A DNA stretch of 64,000 bases from Comamonadaceae bacterium OTU4NAUVB1 (GTDB lineage Bacteria; Pseudomonadota; Gammaproteobacteria; Burkholderiales; Burkholderiaceae_C), in contig CP099603.1 of the NCBI GenBank assembly GCA_024372625.1, positions 1 to 64,000 of the forward strand, read 5' to 3'. Position 1 is the stretch's first letter, and the number at the start of each line of letters is the position of its first letter. Shown in pieces: positions 58,010-64,000 of this stretch. Made by a program: the position numbers and the translations under genes. The notes below the pieces were generated by a model, which saw only the letters and a program-made list of their open reading frames with translations, was not told the origin of the DNA and ran no database searches.

Positions 58010-58117
58010 CCGAGTCCGGTCTCAGCGTGCTCTGGCCGAGCCGGCGTCATCTGCCATTCGCGGTGGCGGCCTTCATCGATCTAGTGATCGAAAAACTGGC
58101 CTCGCTCAAAACACAAG
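58010..58117 (+). pseudogene. LysR C-terminal remnant
   Basis: Reads SGLSVLWPSRRHLPFAVAAF then IDLVIEKLASL, the common LysR ending, without any preceding HTH or substrate domain. With the opposite-strand pirin-like tail it looks like the shared residue of a LysR/pirin gene pair lost by deletion. Confidence 0.5.
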
Positions 58118-58136
58118 CGCCGCTACCGTCATCGTG

Positions 58137-58937
58137 TCAGGCCGCGAGATTGCGACGTTTCGGTGCCGGTTTGCCGAGAGCGGCGATGGTGGAGGGTGAG
58201 TGCTTCTTCACGCTGCGCACCGTCGCGGCCGGCGTTGCCGCCGGACCGTCCGCCAGAAGCACGCCGGCCGACACGATGAAATCCGCTGCGCCTTGCAGAT
58301 CGCCCGCCAGCGCCTGACCCGCGCCCTGCGCATCGCCTTTTTCGAGTGCGCTGACGATGCGCTCATGATGTGCGACCGAAACGTGCTCCGTGACGCGCGA
58401 CGAGTTTGAGCGAAAGTCGTAGTTGAGGATCGGCCCGATGCGCAGCCAGAGCGATTCGATCATCTCCAGCAGCATCGGCATCTGCGCCTGCTCGTAGATG
58501 GCGAAGTGCAGTTCCTTGTTGAGCGAGATCAGGTTGGATTCGTTCGGCTTTTTCGCGATGATTTCTTTGGCGAAACGCTCGTGCACCGACCGGATGTTCG
58601 CCAGCGCCGGCTTGTCGATCCGCAGGGCGGCTTGGCCTGCCGCCAGACTTTCGAGGTGGATGCGGATGCTGGTGATTTCCGCGAACTGGCTGACTGTCAT
58701 GGTCGGCACCTTCAGCACGCGGTTCGGCAGCAGGACCAGCGCTTTCTCGGACAGCAGACGGTGTACCGCCTCGCGCACGGGCATCACGCTGACGCCCAGA
58801 CCCTCCGCGATGGTGCGAAGCGAAAGCTGTTCGCCCGGCATCACGCGACCGCTCATGAGCAGTTCGCTCAGCTGCTTGTAGACATCGCCGCTCAGCGTCT
58901 GGCGCGTCAGCGGCGTAACGAGTTGGGATAGATCCAT
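58137..58937 (-). CDS. GntR/FCD-family transcriptional regulator
   Basis: 266 residues from MDLSQLVTPL. GntR winged HTH at about 15-75 (SLRTIAEGLGVSVMPVREAVHRLLSEKAL) and a helical FCD ligand domain at about 90-225 with the metal-binding pattern Asp/His...His...His (ELHFAIYEQ, VAHHERIVSAL). The last ~40 residues are a basic tail. It is flanked on both sides by promoters carrying TGTGATCACA, a FadR-type palindrome, and is the obvious candidate for binding them; a GTGATC half-site lies close to its own start. Ligand unknown, likely a hydroxy or sugar acid. Confidence 0.9.
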   Translation of the reverse strand: MDLSQLVTPLTRQTLSGDVYKQLSELLMSGRVMPGEQLSLRTIAEGLGVSVMPVREAVHRLLSEKALVLLPNRVLKVPTMTVSQFAEITSIRIHLESLAAGQAALRIDKPALANIRSVHERFAKEIIAKKPNESNLISLNKELHFAIYEQAQMPMLLEMIESLWLRIGPILNYDFRSNSSRVTEHVSVAHHERIVSALEKGDAQGAGQALAGDLQGAADFIVSAGVLLADGPAATPAATVRSVKKHSPSTIAALGKPAPKRRNLAA

Positions 58938-59025
58938 GGTGGCTTCCTGTACTTGCGTAGGTGTGATCTTGTAGCACAACGAATTTGATCCGGTGGTGCT
59001 GCTCGCGATCCGGCGACGTTCACAT

Positions 59026-59071
59026 AGGGCAATCCCTAGCGATAAGCTGTGATCACAGTAGATAAGATCAC
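59026..59071. promoter_or_regulatory. Composite GntR-type promoter element of the dehydrogenase operon
   Basis: AGGGCAATCCCTA (59026-59038), then the perfect palindrome CTGTGATCACAG (59047-59058) and a further GATCAC half-site (59066-59071), ending 26 bp before the GTG start. The first two elements match those in front of the dehydratase gene in order and orientation. Confidence 0.82.
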
Positions 59072-59097
59072 GTATTCAAATAAACCAGGAGCGTGAC

Positions 59098-60054
59098 GTG
59101 AATCCAGCATCCCATCCACAGCGACCACCGGTGGCGGTCGTCGGCGCCGGCCTCATCGGCCGGGCCTGGGCCATCGTCTTCGCCCGGGGCGGCCATCCCG
59201 TGCGGCTTCACGACGCCGACGCGCGCACCATGGAAGACAGCCTGGCCTACATCGCAGAACGCCTGGAGGAACTCGCCGGGTTCGGGCTGCTGGACGATGC
59301 GCCGGCCGATGTGCTGGCCCGCATCCGTTGCGAGTCCGATCTCGCCGCCGCCCTTCAGGACGTGGTGATGGTGCAGGAGAACATCCGCGAGACCGTTGAG
59401 GCGAAGACCGCGATCTTCAGGCAGCTCGACGCGCTCGCGCCGCCCGACGCGGTGCTGGCCAGTTCGACGTCATGGCTGCCCGCATCCACCTTCACCGAAG
59501 GCCTGCCGGGCCGGTCGCGCTGTCTGGTTGGCCATCCGACCAACCCGCCGTACCTGGTGCCGCTGGTCGAGCTTTGCCCCGCGCCCTGGACCGACCCGGA
59601 CGTCATGGCGCGAGCCCACGCCATCTACGAGGCGGCGGGGCAGACGCCGGTATCGCTGACCCGCGAGATCAATGGTTTCTTACTCAACCGCGTGCAGGCA
59701 GCCGTGCTCAACGAATGCTTCTCGCTGTTCGAGCAGGGCTTGGCCAGCGCCGCCGACATCGACAAGGTCCTCAAGGACGGGCTTGCGCTGCGCTGGTCGT
59801 TCATGGGCCCGTTCGAGACCATCGACCTCAATGCGCCGGCCGGCGTGAAGGACTATGCCAATCGCTACGGCCAGTCGAACCGCGAGACCATGACCGGCGT
59901 CAAGGCCTTCGCATGGTCCGGCGAGTCGATCGACCGCGTCGACCAGGAGCGCCGCGCGCAGCTGGCCGTCGAGGACATCGGCGCTCGCTCGGCTTGGCGC
60001 GACCGCCGGCTGATGGCGCTCGCCGCGCACAAGCGCCAGGCACCCGCGTCCTGA
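59098..60054 (+). CDS. 3-hydroxyacyl-CoA dehydrogenase-like (lambda-crystallin type)
   Basis: 318 residues, GTG start with an AGGAG ribosome site. NAD-binding VAVVGAGLIGRAWAIVFARGGHPVRLHD; the catalytic His is in GHPTNPPYLVPLVEL, and NGFLLNRVQ follows. This size and the lack of a second C-terminal domain match the lambda-crystallin/L-gulonate 3-dehydrogenase and L-carnitine dehydrogenase group, which oxidise free 3-hydroxy acids rather than CoA esters. It is followed by a beta-keto acid cleavage enzyme, so its 3-keto product is probably the next substrate. Confidence 0.88.
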   Translation: MNPASHPQRPPVAVVGAGLIGRAWAIVFARGGHPVRLHDADARTMEDSLAYIAERLEELAGFGLLDDAPADVLARIRCESDLAAALQDVVMVQENIRETVEAKTAIFRQLDALAPPDAVLASSTSWLPASTFTEGLPGRSRCLVGHPTNPPYLVPLVELCPAPWTDPDVMARAHAIYEAAGQTPVSLTREINGFLLNRVQAAVLNECFSLFEQGLASAADIDKVLKDGLALRWSFMGPFETIDLNAPAGVKDYANRYGQSNRETMTGVKAFAWSGESIDRVDQERRAQLAVEDIGARSAWRDRRLMALAAHKRQAPAS

Positions 60055-60112
60055 ACTGGCGCTCTCCGAACCTTCCACGCACCTTAGTCAACCGACACCC
60101 CTGGAGTCGAAC

Positions 60113-61039
60113 ATGTCCCGCAAAGTCATCATCACCTGCGCCGTCACCGGCGCTATCCACACGCCGTCGATGTCGCCCTACCTGCCGGTGACGCCGCAGC
60201 AGATCATCGATGCCGCCCTTGGCGCGGCCGAAGCCGGCGCCGCGATGGTCCACCTGCACGCACGCGATCCGGTGGACGGCAGTCCGTCGCAGGACCCGGC
60301 CCTGTTCAAGCAGTTCCTGCCGCAGATCAAGGCCGCCAGCGACGTCGTGATCAACCTCACCACCGGCGGTGCGCCGACGATGTCCATCGAGGATCGGCTG
60401 CGGCCGGCGCACGAGTTCGCGCCGGAAGTCGCTTCGCTGAACATGGGGTCGATGAACATGGGCCTGTATCCCATGCTCGGCCGCTTCAAGGAGTTCAAGC
60501 ACGACTGGGAGCGCCCGTACCTCGAAGGCAGCCACGACCGGATCTTCAAGAACACCTTCACCGACATCGCGCACATCCTGCAGTCGTGCAGCGACAAGGG
60601 CACCCGCTTCGAGATCGAGTGCTACGACATCGGCCACCTCTACACCGCGGCGCACTTCATCGATCGCGGTCTGATCAAGCCGCCGTTTCTGATCCAGTCG
60701 GTGTTTGGCATCCTGGGCGGCATCGGTGCCCACCCGGAGGACGTGCTGCACATGCGCCGCACGGCCGATCGCCTGTTCGGCGATGCCTACCAGTGGTCGG
60801 TGCTGCCGGCCGGCAAGAACCAGATGCCGATCGGCGCGCAGTCGGCGGCGATGGGCGGCCACGTCCGCGTGGGCCTGGAGGACTCCCTGTGGGACGGTCC
60901 GGGTGAACTGGCGAAGACCAATGCCGATCAGGTGCGACGCATGCGCGGAATCATCGAAGGCCTGTCCCTCGCGGTCGCAACGCCCGAAGACGCACGCGAA
61001 ATCCTGCAGCTCAAGGGCGGCGACAACGTCGCCTTCTGA
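60113..61039 (+). CDS. Beta-keto acid cleavage enzyme (BKACE, DUF849)
   Basis: 308 residues. N-terminal KVIITCAVTGAIHTPSMSPYLPVTP, zinc-binding MVHLHARDP, INLTTGG, the MGSMNMG loop, FEIECYDIGHL and GGIGAHPEDVLHMRR. BKACE enzymes condense a beta-keto acid with acetyl-CoA, giving acetoacetate and a new CoA ester; known substrates include dehydrocarnitine and 3-keto-5-aminohexanoate. Paired with a 3-hydroxyacid dehydrogenase of the carnitine/gulonate type, carnitine or a sugar-derived 3-hydroxy acid are both plausible. Confidence 0.9.
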   Translation: MSRKVIITCAVTGAIHTPSMSPYLPVTPQQIIDAALGAAEAGAAMVHLHARDPVDGSPSQDPALFKQFLPQIKAASDVVINLTTGGAPTMSIEDRLRPAHEFAPEVASLNMGSMNMGLYPMLGRFKEFKHDWERPYLEGSHDRIFKNTFTDIAHILQSCSDKGTRFEIECYDIGHLYTAAHFIDRGLIKPPFLIQSVFGILGGIGAHPEDVLHMRRTADRLFGDAYQWSVLPAGKNQMPIGAQSAAMGGHVRVGLEDSLWDGPGELAKTNADQVRRMRGIIEGLSLAVATPEDAREILQLKGGDNVAF

Positions 61040-61074
61040 GCTTTCCACGCACAACAACCACGGAGACGAGAACC

Positions 61075-62067
61075 ATGAAATCCACGTCGAGGCGCGAGCT
61101 TCTCAAGATGACCGCAGCCGGCTCCCTCATGTCGGCCTTCGCGTCGAACGCCGTGTTCGCACAGGGTCCGCAATGGCCCGACAAGCCGGTCTCGCTCCTG
61201 GTCGGCTACCCGCCGGGCGGCCTTACCGACGCCGGTGCGCGCTTCGTCAGCCGAGGCATGGCGACGGCGCTGGGCCAGCCGGTCCTGGTGGAGAACAAGC
61301 CGGGCGCGTCGGGCAACATCGCCGCCGGTGAGGTGCAGCGCTCGGGCAGCCCCTACCGTCTGCTGGTGGCGAACACCAGCTTCACGATCAATCCGCACAC
61401 CTATTCGACGCCGTCGCCCGTTCCGACCGAGTTCACGCCGATCGGCCTGATCCTGGAGTCGCAACTGGTCCTGTGCGTCAATCCGCAGGCGCCGGCCAGG
61501 AACTTCCAGGAGTTCGTGACCTGGGTCAAGGCCGAGAGCGGCAAGGGTTTCAGCTACGCGTCGTCGGGCAGCGGCGGCAACACCCACTTGGCGATGGAGT
61601 ATTTCCGCGAGCGCACCGGCCTGCCGAAGATGAGCCAAGTGCCCTACAAGGGCAGCGCACCGGCGATCCAGGACGTGGTCGGCAACCAGCTGCCCTGCAT
61701 GATGGACGCCGCGTCGCTGCTGATTCCCTTCATCGCCAGCGGCCGTCTGCGACCGATCCTGGTCACCGGCAGCGCACGCCTGCCTGCGCTGCCAGACGTG
61801 CCGACGGCCACCGAACTGGGCATCAAGGACTTCGTCGTGACAGTCTTCGTTGGCTTGTGGGGCCCGCCGAAGATGCCGGCAGACGTCGTAGCCAAGGCCA
61901 ACGCTGCCATGAACGCCGCGCTGGCCGACCCGGCCGTCGGTTCGCAGATCGTCAAGAACGGCGACATGGCGGGCGGTGGCGGCGCCGAGCGACTGGCCAC
62001 CCTGACCAACGACAACTACAAGCTCTGGGGCGAGGTGGCGCGCAGGAACGGCGTGAAGGCGGAATAG
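61075..62067 (+). CDS. Bug/TctC-type tripartite tricarboxylate binding protein
   Basis: 330 residues. N-terminal STSRRELLKMTAAGSLMSAFASNAVFA is a signal peptide with twin Arg. The mature protein begins with WPDKPVSLLVGYPPGGLTDAGAR and contains VENKPGASGNIAA, VPYKGSAPAIQDVVGNQL and PDVPTATELG, all Bug hallmarks. It binds a carboxylate in the periplasm for a TctAB-type transporter or as an orphan sensor; no tctA/tctB genes are in the window. Last gene of the GntR-linked operon, 35 bp after the BKACE gene. Confidence 0.93.
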   Translation: MKSTSRRELLKMTAAGSLMSAFASNAVFAQGPQWPDKPVSLLVGYPPGGLTDAGARFVSRGMATALGQPVLVENKPGASGNIAAGEVQRSGSPYRLLVANTSFTINPHTYSTPSPVPTEFTPIGLILESQLVLCVNPQAPARNFQEFVTWVKAESGKGFSYASSGSGGNTHLAMEYFRERTGLPKMSQVPYKGSAPAIQDVVGNQLPCMMDAASLLIPFIASGRLRPILVTGSARLPALPDVPTATELGIKDFVVTVFVGLWGPPKMPADVVAKANAAMNAALADPAVGSQIVKNGDMAGGGGAERLATLTNDNYKLWGEVARRNGVKAE

Positions 62068-62230
62068 CTATTCCTTTGCCATCAAAACGGGTTGATGCTT
62101 GACAAATGTCAGACATGGCGCCCGCTCGCTGCTTGTCTGGCATGCCTGACCTGCAGGAACGAATCGACCCATTGCACTTCATGCGTTGGGGCAAACCCCA
62201 AGCAATCAAAATTTGCTTTTTGCTAAAATA

Positions 62231-62242
62231 TGAAGCGCTTCA
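62231..62242. promoter_or_regulatory. LacI-type operator 1 (TGAAGCGCTTCA)
   Basis: Perfect 12-bp palindrome with the CG-centred GCGC core typical of LacI/PurR-family sites, 92 bp upstream of the ABC binding-protein gene. Confidence 0.6.
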
Positions 62243-62296
62243 AATGATGAGCTAGGGAAGATGGTAAGCATCATAGCAATCGACTCTCTCAAGAAA

Positions 62297-62309
62297 TGAA
62301 GCGCTTTCA
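62297..62309. promoter_or_regulatory. LacI-type operator 2 (TGAAGCGCTTTCA)
   Basis: Nearly the same palindrome with one extra base, 24 bp upstream of the gene. The centres of the two sites are about 66 bp apart, close to six helical turns, which would suit looping between two LacI-type dimers. No LacI gene is in the window. Confidence 0.6.
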
Positions 62310-62333
62310 ATCAATGAACTCATCGGAGACACC

Positions 62334-63551
62334 ATGCGGCCATTCAAGAAACTTGTCGCCTCGCTGGCATGCCTGGCCGCCGTGGCGGCCTTAACCGCGC
62401 CAGCCGCTCACGCGGCGGACCTTAAGCTGGGCGCGCTGTATCCGTTCAGCGGTGGCTTGGCGCTATTGGGCGACGAGAGTTTTCGCGGCGTGCAGTTGGC
62501 GGTCGACGAGCGCAACGCCGCCGGCGGTGTTAACGGCAACAAGATCGTGCTGGTCAAGGCCGATGCGGTCGATGCCAACCAGGCCGTGGGCGAGGCGCGT
62601 CGCCTGACCTCAGTCGAGAACGTGACCGCCGTCTTCGGCAGCTACGCATCGGGCGTCTCGGCCGCGGCAACCCAGGTAACCGAACTGGCCGGTGTGCCGT
62701 ACTTCGAACTCGGCGCGGTGGCAGACACGATCACCGGGCGCGGTATGAAGTACGTCTTCCGCAGCAACTCGACAGCCAAGAACTTCGCCGAACGCAGCAT
62801 CGAGGCGGTCGTGAAAGTGGTCGCTGCGCAATTGAAGGTGGACCCGAAGTCGCTCAAGATCGCGATCATCTTCGAAGACGGTTCCTACGGCACGCTGGTG
62901 AGCACCTTCCAGAAGGACGAAGCCAAGCGGCTGGGCCTGAACGTGGTCGAGAGTCAGTCGTACTCGGCCAAGAGCGTCGATCTCTCCTCGCTCATCCTCC
63001 GTTTGAAGGGCGCCGGCGCCGACGTGGTGCTGCAGACCTCCTACCAGAACGACACCGCCTTGTTTTTCAAGCAGGCGGCTAACGCCGGCTACAAGCCCAA
63101 GGCGATGATCGGCGCGGGGGGCGGCTATTCGCTCACAGACACGGCCAAGCAGCTCGGCACCGCCATCGACGGCGCCTACGACGTCGACTTCCCGCAGGAC
63201 ACCATGGCCGAGAACGGCGCACCGGGTCTGCGTGCCTTCTCGGCGGCCTACCTGAAGCAGTTCGGCACGGCGCCGCGCTCGGGCCACAGCTTGGTGAATT
63301 ACGTCGGCGCCAAGGCCTTCCTCGAAGTGCTGGCCAATGCCAAGTCGACCGACAAGGACAAGATCCGCGAAGCCGTCCTGGCCTACAAGAAGGCGCCCGG
63401 CAGCAGTGCCGCAGGCTGGGGATTCGACTTCGGCGACAACGGCCAGAACAAGTTGGCCACCACGAACCTGATGCAGTGGCAGAAGGGCAAGTTGGAAACC
63501 GTCTACCCCGAAGGCGTCGCCACGGCCAAGCCGATCGTCCGCGCCGACTGA
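62334..63551 (+). CDS. Branched-chain amino acid-type ABC substrate-binding protein
   Basis: 405 residues. Signal peptide MRPFKKLVASLACLAAVAALTAPAAHA-A, then the LivK/Peripla_BP_6 fold: LKLGALYPFSGGLALLGDESFRGVQLAVDERNAAGGVNG, VFGSYASGVSAAATQV, and IAIIFEDGSYG. The ligand pocket is too variable to name a substrate; the family binds amino acids, amides, urea or aromatic acids. It is followed 61 bp later by a LivH-type permease, and its promoter has two LacI-type palindromes, unusual for amino acid transport. Confidence 0.92.
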   Translation: MRPFKKLVASLACLAAVAALTAPAAHAADLKLGALYPFSGGLALLGDESFRGVQLAVDERNAAGGVNGNKIVLVKADAVDANQAVGEARRLTSVENVTAVFGSYASGVSAAATQVTELAGVPYFELGAVADTITGRGMKYVFRSNSTAKNFAERSIEAVVKVVAAQLKVDPKSLKIAIIFEDGSYGTLVSTFQKDEAKRLGLNVVESQSYSAKSVDLSSLILRLKGAGADVVLQTSYQNDTALFFKQAANAGYKPKAMIGAGGGYSLTDTAKQLGTAIDGAYDVDFPQDTMAENGAPGLRAFSAAYLKQFGTAPRSGHSLVNYVGAKAFLEVLANAKSTDKDKIREAVLAYKKAPGSSAAGWGFDFGDNGQNKLATTNLMQWQKGKLETVYPEGVATAKPIVRAD

Positions 63552-63612
63552 GCGTCGCTCACCCGTCCAACGCTTCAGCCGTGCGCCGACCGCGCGCGGC
63601 AGGGGAGACCTC

Positions 63613-64000
63613 ATGTCCATTTTTCTCCAGCTGCTCGCGAACGGCCTGCTGCTCGGTGGCGCATACGCCATCATCAGCATCAGCCTGACGCTCATCTTTG
63701 GTGTCGTGCGCGTCGTCAACTTCGCCCACGGCGAGCTCCTGATGGTCGGCCTGTACGCCACCTGGTTCATCGCCTCACACACCGGCATGCATCCGTATGC
63801 GACGGTTGTTCCGGTCGCGTTGCTGCTGCTGGTGATCGGCGCGGCGATGCAGCGCTTCATCATCCAGCCGCTGCTGTCGGCCGAACCCCACATCCAGATC
63901 TTCGCGACGGTCGGCGTGTCGACCGCGCTGTTAAACCTGGCGCTGATGATTTTCGGTGCCGACGTCCGCAGCGTCCAGCCCAGCTTCGGCGCCGACGCCT
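63613..64000 (+). CDS. LivH-type ABC transporter permease (cut by the window end)
   Basis: The first 129 codons are present. The start is the ATG at 63613 with AGGGGAGA upstream. LANGLLLGGAYAIISISLTLIFGVVRVVNFAHGELLMVGLYAT is the standard LivH N-terminus, followed by helices 2-4 and AEPHIQIFATVGVSTALLN. It forms one half of the membrane channel. LivM, LivG and LivF genes are expected beyond the edge. Confidence 0.93.
   Translation, partial: MSIFLQLLANGLLLGGAYAIISISLTLIFGVVRVVNFAHGELLMVGLYATWFIASHTGMHPYATVVPVALLLLVIGAAMQRFIIQPLLSAEPHIQIFATVGVSTALLNLALMIFGADVRSVQPSFGADA

Noticed and set aside
59900..61057. Long minus-strand open frame opposite the BKACE gene
   Set aside because: Antisense artefact of high GC; the + strand protein has a clear family match.

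Overview
The window looks like chromosome from a motile member of the Burkholderiales, most likely Comamonadaceae. The support is high coding GC, many LysR regulators, an orphan tripartite-tricarboxylate (Bug/TctC) binding protein, a cheA-W-R-D-B cluster and a dadAX pair controlled by an Lrp protein. No rRNA, tRNA, CRISPR array or prophage was recognised.

Layout. 1-2.1 kb: an AT-rich stretch with no recognised gene, then a duplicated membrane-protein gene with a decayed carbonic anhydrase; the intact version of this block lies at 19.0-20.3 kb. 2.1-6.2 kb: aldo/keto reductase, SDR, ABM monooxygenase and alpha/beta hydrolase, divergent from a LysR gene. 6.5-9.9 kb: a DUF429 protein, a coupled endonuclease III-like/photolyase-like pair, and a YciE-like ferritin-fold protein. 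10.1-13.2 kb: a TetR gene divergent from alcohol dehydrogenase and Old Yellow Enzyme genes; the palindrome between them recurs in front of the YciE-like gene. 13.5-18.6 kb: an orphan GspG-like pseudopilin between a Cache-GGDEF cyclase and a HAMP-GGDEF-EAL gene whose start is split by a U-UUU-UUC run. 20.7-27.2 kb: a Crp-type regulator, a 2OG-Fe(II) oxygenase, a hybrid histidine kinase and an AT-rich OST-HTH/LOTUS-like protein. 27.3-33 kb: LysR/argC, an AT-rich secreted protein, and an IS5-family element inserted in a ykvA (DUF1232) gene. 33.1-34.1 kb: an AraC-type regulator.

34.3-44.4 kb is a one-direction chemotaxis operon: MCP, cheY-like, two unnamed small genes, cheY, cheA, cheW, cheR, cheD, cheB and a degenerate EAL-HDOD gene. 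Four of its junctions are 4-bp ATGA overlaps. The two unnamed genes carry residue patterns resembling CheC/CheX and CheZ phosphatase motifs. 44.5-45.2 kb is a scar joining a partial copy of the 27-kb LysR gene to the start of a GNAT gene. 45.4-48.4 kb is lrp(dadR)-dadA-dadX, with a long inverted repeat between the divergent genes. The dadX end runs into a degraded M20 amidohydrolase downstream of a DUF3100 permease. 50.1-53.7 kb is an aldehyde dehydrogenase/HIBADH-type pair with a divergent LysR and a clean LysR-type operator.

53.8-58.1 kb holds several remnants: an F420-reductase-like gene, an esterase cut before its catalytic His, and pirin-like and LysR tails. 56.1-62.1 kb is an acid-catabolic regulon: a UxaA-type dehydratase, a GntR/FCD regulator, a lambda-crystallin-type 3-hydroxy dehydrogenase, a beta-keto acid cleavage enzyme and a Bug binding protein. 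The same two-part promoter motif precedes both outward operons. The window ends in a branched-chain-amino-acid-type ABC transporter (binding protein plus partial permease) behind two LacI-type palindromes.

A 13-bp sequence, TGTTGATTATGTG, occurs four times exactly, always between genes and always on the + strand. It is not explained by any recognised feature.
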